Origin: SG8-41 sp036555615
GTDB lineage: Bacteria > Pseudomonadota > Gammaproteobacteria > Burkholderiales > SG8-41
Assembly: GCA_036555615.1 (NCBI GenBank)
Contig: DATBKZ010000098.1
Location: 16,649-80,648, forward strand
DNA length: 64,000 nucleotides
Reading direction: 5' to 3'
The notes beneath the pieces are model-generated. The model did no database searches, had not been told where the DNA came from, and worked only from the letters and a program-made list of their open reading frames with translations. Within the stretch, counting starts at the first letter, position 1; every line of letters begins with the position of its first letter. Below are positions 43,667 through 52,290 of this stretch, in pieces. A program made the translations under genes and the position numbers.

Positions 43667-44956
43667 ATGCCCTCATCCCTCATCCCTCATCCCTCATCCC
43701 TGCGGTTACAGGCGCTACCGCCGCTGGCGCTCTACGTCCATATCCCCTGGTGCGCGAAGAAGTGTCCCTATTGCGACTTCAATTCCCATGAAGCGCGCGC
43801 CGGCGTGCCCGAGGCGCGCTATGTCGCGGCGCTCGTTGCCGACCTGGATCGGGCGCTGCCGGAGGTCTGGGGGCGCCGCGTGCACAGCGTGTTTTTCGGC
43901 GGCGGGACGCCCAGTCTATTTTCTGCACCGGCAATCGACACGTTGCTCGCAGCGGCGCGGGCCCGGCTCAATCTTTCTCCGGATGCGGAGATGACGCTGG
44001 AAGCCAATCCGGGAACTGTCGAGGCGGCGAAATTCCGCGACTTCCGCGCGGCCGGGATCAACCGGATCTCGCTCGGCATCCAGAGCTTCGATCCGCGCCA
44101 CCTGAGGTCGCTCGGGCGCATCCACGACGGGCGCGAGGCACGGCACGCCATTGAAATGGCGTTGCGCCATTTCGACAACGTGAACCTCGACCTCATGTAC
44201 GGCCTGCCGGGCCAGTCCGTTGACGAGGCCGGGGCCGATATCGAGCAAGCGCTCGCGTTCGGTCCGCCGCACCTCTCGTGCTACCACCTGACGATCGAGC
44301 CGAACACGTATTTCCACCGCTTTCCGCCGCGGCTGCCCGACGACGACGCGACCGCCGCGATGCAGGACGCAATCGAAGCGCGGCTTGCCGGGGCCGGCTA
44401 CGACCATTACGAGACCTCGGCCTTTGCCAAGCGCGCCGGCAATGCGCCCATCGCAGAGGTTCCGGGCGAGATCCTCATCCCTCATCCCTCAGCCCTCAGC
44501 CCTGCGCGCAGCGCCCGCTGCGTTCACAACCTGAACTACTGGATGTTCGGCGATTACCTCGGCATCGGCGCGGGCGCGCACAGCAAGCTGTCCTTTTCCG
44601 GACGCATCGTGCGGCAGGCCCGGGTCAAGCACCCGGAGCATTATCTGGCAGCGTCGGAAAACGGCGATGCAGTCGAGGCACAGCACGACGTGCCCCCGGA
44701 CGAGGTCCCGTTCGAATTCATGATGAACGCGTTGCGCCTCAACGCCGGGATTTCCCTGGCGTTGTTCGAGGAGCGGACCGGGCTGCCGCTTACCGTCATT
44801 CTGCGCGAGCTGGAGGACGCCGAGCGGCGCGGCTGGATCGAGCGCGACCATTCCCGCGTCGCGCCGACGCTGCGGGGACGGCGCTTCCTCAACGACCTGC
44901 TGTTGTTATTCCTTGCGCCGAAAAAGCACGTCCCAGACCCTGTGACCCAGCCGTAA
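43667..44956 (+). CDS. hemW: HemW-like radical SAM haem chaperone
   Basis: Radical SAM protein related to coproporphyrinogen dehydrogenase but acting as a haem chaperone. The cluster motif is CAKKCPYCDF. FFGGGTPSLF, EANPGTVE, RISLGIQSFD and HNLNYWMFGDYLGIGAGAH are family landmarks. About 429 residues from ATG 43667. Starts at 43634 or 43649 are also possible and none has a good ribosome site. Two CCCTCAT heptamer tracts lie in frame: one codes IPHPSSL-type repeats at the N-terminus, the other inserts ILIPHPSALSPARSAR before CVHNLNYW. The 3' end overlaps trmB by 51 bp tail to tail. Confidence 0.92.
   Translation: MPSSLIPHPSSLRLQALPPLALYVHIPWCAKKCPYCDFNSHEARAGVPEARYVAALVADLDRALPEVWGRRVHSVFFGGGTPSLFSAPAIDTLLAAARARLNLSPDAEMTLEANPGTVEAAKFRDFRAAGINRISLGIQSFDPRHLRSLGRIHDGREARHAIEMALRHFDNVNLDLMYGLPGQSVDEAGADIEQALAFGPPHLSCYHLTIEPNTYFHRFPPRLPDDDATAAMQDAIEARLAGAGYDHYETSAFAKRAGNAPIAEVPGEILIPHPSALSPARSARCVHNLNYWMFGDYLGIGAGAHSKLSFSGRIVRQARVKHPEHYLAASENGDAVEAQHDVPPDEVPFEFMMNALRLNAGISLALFEERTGLPLTVILRELEDAERRGWIERDHSRVAPTLRGRRFLNDLLLLFLAPKKHVPDPVTQP
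43670..43701. repeat. CCCTCAT tandem heptamer, 4.6 copies, at the hemW 5' end
   Basis: Four perfect CCCTCAT units (43670-43697) plus CCCT. Because 7 is not a multiple of 3, losing or gaining one unit would shift the reading frame ahead of the conserved domain. Confidence 0.9.
44472..44503. repeat. CCCTCAT/CCCTCAG tandem heptamer inside hemW
   Basis: Units TCCTCAT, CCCTCAT, CCCTCAG, CCCTCAG, CCCT in frame within hemW. It encodes an extra Pro/Ser-rich loop ahead of the conserved HNLNYW segment. Confidence 0.85.
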
Positions 44957-45583
44957 TCCCCGCGTCTCGAACTTGGTTTGAGGGCGCCAGGCCGGGCGCG
45001 GCGCGAAGCCGCCGCAGGTATTCGCGAGCAGGGGCTCCGCGGACAGCACCTCCAGGATCTGCTGCGCGTAGTCTTCCCAGTCGGTCGCCGCGTGCAGGTA
45101 TGCACCGGGCTTCATGCGCGACGCCAGCAGCGTGACGAACGCAGGCTGAAACAGCCGCCGCTTATGGTGCCGCTTCTTCGGCCAGGGGTCCGGGAAGAAG
45201 ACGTGCACACCGTCGAGCGCCGCGGGCGGGATCATGTCGCGCACCACCTCGACCGCGTCGCGCTGGATCACGCGGACGTTGGCGAGACCGAGCCCGACGA
45301 TGCGGTTGAGCAGGCTTCCGACGCCCGGGGCGTGCACCTCGATGCCGATGTAGTCGTTTTCCGGATGCGCCGCGGCGATGCTCGCGCTGGTTTCCCCCAT
45401 TCCCGTGCCGATCTCGAGAATCCGCGGCGCGGCGCGCCCGAAAACGCGGTCGAGATCGAGCGGCGCGCGCGCGTAGGGTATGCCGAATCGCGGCAACAGC
45501 GCCTCGCACGCGCGCCGCTGCGCGCCGGTGAGGCGGCCCTGCCGCAGCACGAAGCTGCGGATGGTTTGTCGGGGCGCGTTCAT
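44906..45583 (-). CDS. trmB: tRNA (guanine-N7-)-methyltransferase
   Basis: Makes m7G46 in tRNA using SAM. 225 residues. SAM-binding LEIGTGMGETSASIA, GIEVHAPGVGSLLNRI, and the family signature VFFPDPWPKKRHHKRRL are present. The ATG at 45583 is followed by MNAPRQTIRSFVLRQGR, a standard TrmB N-terminus; the frame continues upstream without homology. Convergent with hemW and divergent from the c-di-GMP gene. The 174-bp gap upstream shows no further gene. Confidence 0.96.
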   Translation of the reverse strand: MNAPRQTIRSFVLRQGRLTGAQRRACEALLPRFGIPYARAPLDLDRVFGRAAPRILEIGTGMGETSASIAAAHPENDYIGIEVHAPGVGSLLNRIVGLGLANVRVIQRDAVEVVRDMIPPAALDGVHVFFPDPWPKKRHHKRRLFQPAFVTLLASRMKPGAYLHAATDWEDYAQQILEVLSAEPLLANTCGGFAPRPAWRPQTKFETRGLRLGHRVWDVLFRRKE

Positions 45584-45757
45584 ATTGGGGTTCGTGCGCC
45601 GCCCGGGACTTGCCCGCGGTGCCGCGATGTCGCGGATTCTCGCAGATTCACGCAGATCAGGCAGCCGCACGCTGCTCAACGTGCGTTAGTTCATTTGAAG
45701 GGGGTAACCAATGCAGGTAAGGTATGCCGCACAAGAAACCTAGGGGAGAGAACCAGA

Positions 45758-48700
45758 GTGGAAGCCGGCGGTCGCAGCGGCTTGATGGCCCGGGTGTTCA
45801 GGCGGATCGAGCAGACGGTGCCGGCATTTTTCGTGCTGGCGCTGGGGCTCGTCATTTCCTTCGCGGCCTGGCGCTTCACCGAGAAGCGCGTCAGCAGCGA
45901 AGCGGAAACGAAATTCCAGCACGAGGTTGCCCAGGCCGTGGGCGCGCTCGACCAGCGCTTCCAGGACAACGTCAATCTCCTGGTCGGGTTGCACGGTCTG
46001 TTCGTGGCGTCGGACCGGGTCGACCGGGACGATTTCCAGCGCTACCTCTCGAGCTTCCATCTCCGCCAGCGCTACACCGGCGTGCGGCTGGTGTCCTTCG
46101 TGCGCTACTTTCCCCACGCGGGCAGAGCCGAGTTCGAGAGCGGCGTGCGCCGCGATCGGACCCTGGACGCGCGCGGTTTTCCGGACTTCAGGATCAAGCC
46201 TCCCGGTGTGCGCGAAGACTATTTCGTGGTGACCTATATCGAGCCGCTGGCCGGCAACGAGCGGGCTCTCGGTTTCGACGTATTCTCCGAGGCGCAGCGT
46301 CGCCCCGCCGTGGAGCGCGCCCGTGACAGCGGCCAGCCGACGGCTTCCGAGCCGATCTGGCTTGCCGCGGACGCGCAGCGGCTGATCTCGGTGGCGCTGC
46401 GGATGCCGGTCTACCGCAGCGGCGCGCCGGTCACGACCGTCGCGGAGCGCCGTGCCGCCTTCCTCGGCACCGTATCCTCCGCGATCAATGTCGAAGAGCT
46501 GGTCAGCGGATTGCTGGGCAGGCAGCTCGGCCGCGATTTCGACCTGACCATCCACGACATGGGGTTTGCCGGAGAAGACTCTCCGGTGGAGGAGGCCTCG
46601 CAGGACAACCTGTTGTTCGACAGCGGCCGGATTTTCGGCAGGAGTGTGGGGCAGCAGGACGAGGGCTCGGCCCTGCAGCAGCTGATGTCCCTCGACGTGG
46701 CGGGACGCATCTGGCGCCTGGAGTTCAGTGCTCCGTCCGCGCCGGCTTACGGCGCCGGCGGCGTGCTGCCGCTGGTGATCCTGATGGGGGGCGTCGTGAC
46801 CAGCGTGCTGCTGTTCTGGGTCGTCTGGGCGCTCCTCCTCTCGCGCGAGCGGGCGCTGAAGCTCGCCGAGCACGCCAGCGCCGTGCGCGCGGCGGAGGGG
46901 CTGCGGGAGCAGCTTGCCTTCATCCAGCAGTTGATCGAGGCGGTGCCCCAGCCGATTTTCTTCAAGGACGCTCACGGGCGGCGCTACCTGGGGGTCAACA
47001 AGGCGTGGGAGAAGTTCTTCGGCATCCCGCGCGCGCAGTTCATCGGCAAGACCGTGTTCGAGCTCTATCCGGACAATCCCGAGCTGGCGAAGATGCATCA
47101 CGCCAAGGACGAGGACCTGTTCGGGAGCCCGGGCAGCCAGTCCTACGAAGCGGCGATCGTCGCGGCGGACCGCCGGTTGCACCATACCATCTACAACAAG
47201 GCGACATTCGCCGATTCGAATGGCACGGTCGCCGGGCTGATCGGCACCATTACCGACGTGACCGGCCTCAAGGAGGCGGAAGCGGCCCTGCGCGAGGGCG
47301 AAGCGCGTTTCCGCGACTTGACCGAGCTTTCGTCGGACTGGTACTGGGAGCAGGACGCCGAGCTGCGTTTCACGCAGATCTCCTCGCGCGTGCACGAGTT
47401 TGCCCTCGGCTCGGAAGATGACATCGGGAAGCAGCGGTGGGAAATCTCGCGCCTGCACATGACGGACGAGCAATGGCAGCCGCACAGGGCGGCGCTGGCG
47501 GCGTGCCGGTCGTTCCAGGATTTCGTGTACCAGCGCTACGACGTCTACGGGAATCTCCGCATCATCAGCGTGAGCGGGCGGCCGATATTCGACGAGACGG
47601 GCCGCTTTCAGGGCTACCGCGGCACCGGGCGCGACATCACCGAGCAGACGCGCGCGGAGGAGCAGATCCGGCACATGGCGCATTACGACGCGCTGACGGA
47701 ACTCCCGAACCGCATGCTGCTGCATGATCGCATCGGCCAGGCAATCGCGCAGGCGCAGCGCGACGGGGAGGTGCTCGCGGTCCTGTTCATCGACCTCGAT
47801 CGCTTCAAGACGGTCAACGATTCGCTCGGCCATGCGGTGGGCGACCGCCTGCTGAAGGCGGTGGCCGGGCTCCTGGAATCCTGCACGCGCGGCTCCGACA
47901 CCATCGCGCGCATCGGCGGCGACGAGTTCGTTGTGCTGCTCGGCGGGCTCAAGGCGCCGGAGGATGCGCGGCACGTGGCGCAGAAGGTGGTGGACGTCCT
48001 GTCGGAGCCGGTGATGATCGACGGGCACGAGCTCAAGGTCACGCCCAGCGTCGGCATCTGCGCCTATCCCCACGACGGCGAGGACGTCGAGACGCTGATG
48101 CGCAACGCCGACACCGCGATGTATTACGCGAAGCAGATGGGCCGCAACAACTACCAGTTCTTCACCCAGGCCATGACCGATGCCGCGCAGCAGCGCCTGG
48201 TGATGGAGAACGATCTCCGCCACGCCATCGGGCGCGGCGAGTTCATGCTGCACTACCAGCCGCAGCTCGATCTTAAGTCAGGGGCCATCATCGGCTTCGA
48301 GGCGCTGGTGCGCTGGCGGCACCCGCAGCGCGGCATGGTATCGCCCTCCGAGTTCATTGCGGCGGCAGAGGAGACCGGCCTCATCGGGCCGCTGGGGGAA
48401 TGGGTGCTGCGGCAGGCGTGCTCCGACGCCCGGGACTGGCGCGAAGCGGGCTACCCGGACCTGCAGGTTTCCGTCAACTGCTCGGCGCAGCAGTTCCAGC
48501 GCGACGGGTTCGTGGAAACCGTGGACCTCATCCTGCGCGGCACCGGCCTGCCGGCTTCATGCCTCGAGCTCGAAATCACGGAAAGCGTCATTGTCCAGCG
48601 CTCGGAGGAGGTCATCGCCCGGTTCGCCGCGCTCGACGCCATGGGCGTGCGGATCGCGATCGACGACTTCGGCACCGGCTACTCGAGCCTCTCCTACCTC

Positions 48701-48988
48701 AAGCGCTTCGCGATCCACCAGTTGAAGATCGACCAGTCGTTCGTGCGCGACATCAGCTCGGACCCCGACGATGCCGCCATCGTGAGCGCCATCATCGCCA
48801 TCTCGCACAGCCTCGGTCTCCAGGTGCTCGCGGAGGGCGTCGAGACCGCCGAGCAGCTCGCGTTCCTGAGATCGCTCGGCTGCGATTGCGCGCAGGGCTA
48901 TTACTTCAGCCGGCCGGTGCCGGCGGAGGAATTCACGCGCTTGCTGGAGAGCTGGACACTGCGGCCGCGGACGGCCGCCCGCGCCTGA
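45758..48988 (+). CDS. Membrane CHASE-PAS-PAS-GGDEF-EAL cyclic-di-GMP protein
   Basis: 1076 residues. TM1 at about 20-40, a periplasmic CHASE-like domain (RQRYTGVRLVSFVRYFPHAGR), TM2 at about 333-358, PAS at about 389-505, PAS at about 514-640, then GGDEF and EAL domains. The GGDEF motif is intact (RIGGDEFVVLL near 719), as are EALVRW near 847 and DDFGTGYSSLSYL, so both diguanylate cyclase and phosphodiesterase activities are possible. GTG 45758 follows AGGGGAGA; ATG 45785 is an alternative. The open frame upstream to 44978 is antisense to trmB and rejected. Confidence 0.93.
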   Translation: MEAGGRSGLMARVFRRIEQTVPAFFVLALGLVISFAAWRFTEKRVSSEAETKFQHEVAQAVGALDQRFQDNVNLLVGLHGLFVASDRVDRDDFQRYLSSFHLRQRYTGVRLVSFVRYFPHAGRAEFESGVRRDRTLDARGFPDFRIKPPGVREDYFVVTYIEPLAGNERALGFDVFSEAQRRPAVERARDSGQPTASEPIWLAADAQRLISVALRMPVYRSGAPVTTVAERRAAFLGTVSSAINVEELVSGLLGRQLGRDFDLTIHDMGFAGEDSPVEEASQDNLLFDSGRIFGRSVGQQDEGSALQQLMSLDVAGRIWRLEFSAPSAPAYGAGGVLPLVILMGGVVTSVLLFWVVWALLLSRERALKLAEHASAVRAAEGLREQLAFIQQLIEAVPQPIFFKDAHGRRYLGVNKAWEKFFGIPRAQFIGKTVFELYPDNPELAKMHHAKDEDLFGSPGSQSYEAAIVAADRRLHHTIYNKATFADSNGTVAGLIGTITDVTGLKEAEAALREGEARFRDLTELSSDWYWEQDAELRFTQISSRVHEFALGSEDDIGKQRWEISRLHMTDEQWQPHRAALAACRSFQDFVYQRYDVYGNLRIISVSGRPIFDETGRFQGYRGTGRDITEQTRAEEQIRHMAHYDALTELPNRMLLHDRIGQAIAQAQRDGEVLAVLFIDLDRFKTVNDSLGHAVGDRLLKAVAGLLESCTRGSDTIARIGGDEFVVLLGGLKAPEDARHVAQKVVDVLSEPVMIDGHELKVTPSVGICAYPHDGEDVETLMRNADTAMYYAKQMGRNNYQFFTQAMTDAAQQRLVMENDLRHAIGRGEFMLHYQPQLDLKSGAIIGFEALVRWRHPQRGMVSPSEFIAAAEETGLIGPLGEWVLRQACSDARDWREAGYPDLQVSVNCSAQQFQRDGFVETVDLILRGTGLPASCLELEITESVIVQRSEEVIARFAALDAMGVRIAIDDFGTGYSSLSYLKRFAIHQLKIDQSFVRDISSDPDDAAIVSAIIAISHSLGLQVLAEGVETAEQLAFLRSLGCDCAQGYYFSRPVPAEEFTRLLESWTLRPRTAARA

Positions 48989-48990
48989 AT

Positions 48991-49806
48991 TCACCCCTTC
49001 GACGGGGCCGGAGCGATGATCCCCGTCGTCGGGGAGCTCGGTGACGCTGAGTAGAGCTTCTTCGGCATGCGGCCGGCAAGGAAGGCGGCGCGCCCCGCCT
49101 CCACGGCCATCTTCATCGCGGACGCCATGAGCACCGGGTTCTTCGCCGCGGCGACCGCGGTGTTCATCAGCACGCCGTCGCAGCCGAGCTCCATCGCGAT
49201 GGCGGCGTCGGAGGCGGTGCCCACGCCCGCGTCCACCAGCACCGGGACCTTCGCCTGCTCGATGATGATGCCCAGGTTCCAGGGATTGAGGATGCCCATG
49301 CCCGAGCCGATGAGGGAGGCGAGCGGCATCACCGCCACGCACCCGGTGTCCTCGAGTTGTCTGGCGATGATGGGGTCGTCCGAGGTATAGACCATCACCT
49401 TGAAGCCTTCGGTGACCAGCGTCTTCGCCGCGGCGAGCGTGTCCACCACGTTGGGATAGAGCGATCTGGGGTCGCCCAGCACCTCCAGCTTCACCAGGTC
49501 GTGGCCATCGAGGAGCTCCCGCGCCAGCCGCAGCGTGCGCACGGCATCGTCCGCCGTGTAGCAGCCCGCGGTATTCGGGAGGAGGGTGTATTTCGAGGGC
49601 GGGAGGAAATCGAGCAGGCTCGGCTGCTTGGGATCCTGGCCGATGTTGGTGCGGCGGATCGCGACCGTGACGATCTCGGCGCCGCTTGCCTCCACCGCGG
49701 CCCGCGTTTCCGCAAAGTCCTTGTATTTGCCGGTCCCGATCAGCAGGCGCGAACGGTACGGCTTGCCGGCGATTACCAGCGGGTCGAGATTTTCATGCGG
49801 TTTCAT
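48991..49806 (-). CDS. thiG: Thiazole synthase ThiG
   Basis: Forms the thiazole ring of thiamine from deoxyxylulose phosphate, dehydroglycine and ThiS thiocarboxylate. 271 residues. LLIGTGKYKDF at the N-terminus, VKLEVLGD with the Schiff-base lysine, PLASLIGSGMGILNPWN, and VLVDAGVGTASDAAIAMELG are typical. ATG 49806 follows GGAGGGTGAC, 1 bp after the thiS stop. Frame extensions upstream overlap thiS and are rejected. It is convergent with the GGDEF-EAL gene at a 2-bp gap. Confidence 0.97.
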   Translation of the reverse strand: MKPHENLDPLVIAGKPYRSRLLIGTGKYKDFAETRAAVEASGAEIVTVAIRRTNIGQDPKQPSLLDFLPPSKYTLLPNTAGCYTADDAVRTLRLARELLDGHDLVKLEVLGDPRSLYPNVVDTLAAAKTLVTEGFKVMVYTSDDPIIARQLEDTGCVAVMPLASLIGSGMGILNPWNLGIIIEQAKVPVLVDAGVGTASDAAIAMELGCDGVLMNTAVAAAKNPVLMASAMKMAVEAGRAAFLAGRMPKKLYSASPSSPTTGIIAPAPSKG

Positions 49807-49807
49807 G

Positions 49808-50011
49808 TCACCCTCCGCCGACCGCCACCACAATCTCGAGCCGGTCACCCTCGGCGAGCCGCTCATCGGCGAACCGGCCGCGCGGCACGATCTCGCCGTT
49901 GCGCTCGAGCGCGACGCGCTTGCCTGCGAGATCGAGCCGCGCCAGCAGCTCGGCGCAGTTGAGCGGGCGATCGAGCTCGCGACGCTCGCCGTTGATCGTG
50001 ACGGATATCAT
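49808..50011 (-). CDS. thiS: Sulfur carrier protein ThiS
   Basis: 67-residue ubiquitin-like sulfur carrier. MISVTINGERRELD at the start and the required Gly-Gly C-terminus (EIVVAVGGG) are present. Directly upstream of thiG. No thiF, thiO or thiE is in the window. Confidence 0.95.
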   Translation of the reverse strand: MISVTINGERRELDRPLNCAELLARLDLAGKRVALERNGEIVPRGRFADERLAEGDRLEIVVAVGGG

Positions 50012-50066
50012 GCGGGAAGCTGCGAAATTGCGTTCCGGGGCCCCATTGTCACGCGTCGACCACTCT

Positions 50067-50095
50067 TTGGCAACACGCGCGCTATCCCTTAAGAT
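50067..50095 (+). promoter_or_regulatory. Sigma-70 promoter of tRNA-Gly
   Basis: TTGGCA (50067-50072), 17-bp spacer, TAAGAT (50090-50095). Predicted start is near 50102, just before the tRNA at 50105. The position and spacing are close to consensus. Confidence 0.75.
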
Positions 50096-50104
50096 TGCAG
50101 CCGC

Positions 50105-50178
50105 GCGGGTGTAGTTCAATGGCAGAACATCAGCTTCCCAAGCTGAATACGTGGGTTCGATTCCCATCACCCGCTCCA
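50105..50178 (+). tRNA. tRNA-Gly (anticodon CCC)
   Basis: 74-nt cloverleaf with acceptor GCGGGTG/CACCCGC, D-arm TAGTTCAATGGCAGAACA, anticodon stem TCAGC/GCTGA around TTCCCAA (anticodon CCC), T-arm GTGGGTTCGATTCCCAT, discriminator T and encoded CCA. It ends 8 bp from the stop of the convergent vWA gene. Confidence 0.97.
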
Positions 50179-50186
50179 CAGCCGCC

Positions 50187-51194
50187 TTACGGGTCCCTGG
50201 AATTCAGGCCTACGAACGTGCCGCCATTGTGCCGCGCGAGTTCGCGCATCAGCGTGGCGAAGCGGACCCCGGTATAGCTGGATTGCGCCGGCGGCGCGAA
50301 CGTGGTCGGAAATCCGACGCCGTGAATGCGGACCGGCCGGTTGCCGGCGGCGTCGGGGCGGTTCAACTGGTCGACCTTGCGCACCACCTCGTCGATGGAA
50401 GGGCCGGTGAATTCGTCGCCGAAGACGTACAGGCTGATCTTGTGATCGGGGTTGCGGTACATGCGGATGGCGGTCTCGATGCCTTCAGCGGGGCTGCTCT
50501 TGCTGAACGGCTTCCAGTCCCGCAGGCGCTCGACGATGGCGGCGCGGCGAGCGGGGCTGTCCGGGATCCACTGGCCGGCGTACTGCGAGAACATGAACTG
50601 GCCGATGTCGCTCATCACCTGGATGCCCTTGACCCGGGGATAGACCTTGAGGGTCTCCTCCACCTTGCGCCGCATGAGCGTCCAGGCGAGTGACTGCATG
50701 CTGCCCGAGGTATCGATGACGAAGATGACGTACTCGCTGTCCACCGGGATGCCGGCGACGAAGCGCTCCGGCGGCGCCGCGCGGCGCTGGGCGGCGAGCC
50801 GCTTCATTTCCTCGGTGAGCTGCTGCTGGGCAAGCGCCAGCTGGTCGCGGATGCGGTTCTGGACCGTGGCAGTGTCGCGAGCCGCGCGGTAGCGGCCTTC
50901 GTTGGTCGTCAGCTCGTCCTGGTAGCGGGCCACGAGCCGCTCCGCCTTGGCCTGCTCGGCGTGCCGGGCCGTGAGCTCCGCCCGCAGGCGCCCCAGCCGG
51001 GAAGCGAGTTCCGTACGCTCTTCCTCTAGAACCCGCAGCTCGGCGCGCAGTGTCTCGGCGTCGCGCTGCGTCACTTGGGGCTCCGCGCCGCGCGCGATGA
51101 CGAAGAGCAGCAGGACGGCGCCGAAACCGCAGCAGATGGCGTCAAGGAACGAGAGCTCCGCGCCCTGGAATTCGCTTCTGCGCCGCCGCCTCAC
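50187..51194 (-). CDS. von Willebrand A protein with TolR-like anchor (second vWA)
   Basis: 335 residues. A basic MRRRRR start leads to a single membrane helix ELSFLDAICCGFGAVLLLF with Asp18 at its cytoplasmic edge, a coiled coil of about residues 40-140, then a vWA domain. MIDAS residues are FVIDTSGSM, then SSPAEGIETAI and YVFGDEF, so a metal site is likely. Last gene of the operon; its start overlaps the upstream vWA stop (ATGA). The anchor is nearly the same as that of its neighbour. Function unknown; probably a periplasmic metal-dependent adhesion domain coupled to the TolQ-like channel. Confidence 0.85.
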   Translation of the reverse strand: MRRRRRSEFQGAELSFLDAICCGFGAVLLLFVIARGAEPQVTQRDAETLRAELRVLEEERTELASRLGRLRAELTARHAEQAKAERLVARYQDELTTNEGRYRAARDTATVQNRIRDQLALAQQQLTEEMKRLAAQRRAAPPERFVAGIPVDSEYVIFVIDTSGSMQSLAWTLMRRKVEETLKVYPRVKGIQVMSDIGQFMFSQYAGQWIPDSPARRAAIVERLRDWKPFSKSSPAEGIETAIRMYRNPDHKISLYVFGDEFTGPSIDEVVRKVDQLNRPDAAGNRPVRIHGVGFPTTFAPPAQSSYTGVRFATLMRELARHNGGTFVGLNSRDP

Positions 51195-52285
51195 GGCCAG
51201 TCCTCCGCGGGGCTGATGAACGAGCCGCGGCTCGCCTGCGCGAGGCGCCAGAATGCGGACGCCGCCATGGGGTCGCCTTCCATGGGAAGCAGGATGACGT
51301 TGACCGGGATGCCCCGGGGAAGGCCGGCGAGCGCGTCGTCGAAAAAGCGCAGGCGCTGCCCGCCCGTAATCGTGTAGGCCTCGCCGGGCTCGCGATCGAT
51401 CGTGGGCAGACCGTCGGTCACGAGGAAGACGTTGTCGGGCCTGGGTCTCATTTCGCCGATGACCTGGAATGCGTGGTAGAGGCTCGTTCCGCCCCGGGGA
51501 ACCATCTTCTTCGTGGCGTCGACCGCGCCGTTCAACGCCGCCGGGTCGCCCGCGTCGAGCCAGCGCCCCGCGCTGTCACGCACGACCGGCTGTGCCTGCT
51601 CGTTGAAGGTGTAGATCTGGAAGCGTGCGCCGGGCGGGATCTGCGTCGCAATCCAGTCGACGGTGGCAAGCGCCCGGCGCCATTTGGCCGCTGCGCGCTG
51701 TTCTTCCGCGGGGAGATTGCGCAGCCGGACAATATCGACGATGCGTTCGGCAAGCATGCTCGCCGACGCGTCGAGCAGGATGAGGATCCGCTGTCCACCG
51801 ACTTTCAGGCCGGTGAGATACTGCCGGTCGCCCTGCCCCGGAAAGGCGCGCAGGCGGTCGCCTTCCTCTGCGCGTTGCAGCGCGCCGCCCTCCAGCCGCT
51901 TGAACTCCTCGTCGCGCGACTTGAGGTCCGCCTGCAGGCGGTTGACATGGGCTTCGCGCGCGACGCGATCGGTTTCGAGCTGCGCGATCTCATACCGCAA
52001 TCCCGCGATGTTCTCGGTGATCGTCTTCGCCCGGGCGAGGAGGCGCTGGCTGCGCGCCCCCGCCTGCTCGAGGTCCGCACTGAGCCCTGCGGCTTGCTCG
52101 CGGCCGCTCAGCACTTGCCGCTCGAGCGCCTCCACTTCCCGCAGGAGGGTCTCATTTACCTCGTGCCGCTGGGCGACGGTGTTGTGACTCAGGATAAGGA
52201 ACAGCAGGACGAGCGCCCCGAAGCCGCAGCAGATGGCGTCGAGAAACGACAGGCTGAGGGTGGTCAGGGGGCGGCGGCGCCGCAT
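51191..52285 (-). CDS. von Willebrand A protein with TolR-like anchor (first vWA)
   Basis: 364 residues. The N-terminus MRRRRP is followed by helix LSFLDAICCGFGALVLLFL with Asp16 where TolR/ExbD carry a protonatable Asp. A coiled coil follows (about 40-140: VNRLQADLKSRDEEFKRLEGG and earlier). The vWA domain has ILILLDASASM, GGTSLYHAFQ and FLVTDGLPT, a complete DxSxS...T...D MIDAS set. ATG 52285 lies 5 bp after the TolQ-like stop. It overlaps the next gene by 4 bp. Predicted to form, with the TolQ-like protein, an energised membrane complex. No known family name. Confidence 0.86.
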   Translation of the reverse strand: MRRRRPLTTLSLSFLDAICCGFGALVLLFLILSHNTVAQRHEVNETLLREVEALERQVLSGREQAAGLSADLEQAGARSQRLLARAKTITENIAGLRYEIAQLETDRVAREAHVNRLQADLKSRDEEFKRLEGGALQRAEEGDRLRAFPGQGDRQYLTGLKVGGQRILILLDASASMLAERIVDIVRLRNLPAEEQRAAAKWRRALATVDWIATQIPPGARFQIYTFNEQAQPVVRDSAGRWLDAGDPAALNGAVDATKKMVPRGGTSLYHAFQVIGEMRPRPDNVFLVTDGLPTIDREPGEAYTITGGQRLRFFDDALAGLPRGIPVNVILLPMEGDPMAASAFWRLAQASRGSFISPAEDWP

Positions 52286-52290
52286 GCTCG

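Noticed and set aside
44978..45757. Upstream extension of the GGDEF-EAL frame
   Set aside because: It runs antisense through trmB. The GTG at 45758 has a proper ribosome site directly before the first membrane helix.
45740..48253. 837-codon open frame on the minus strand
   Set aside because: Antisense to the GGDEF-EAL gene, with biased low-information composition and no recognisable domain.
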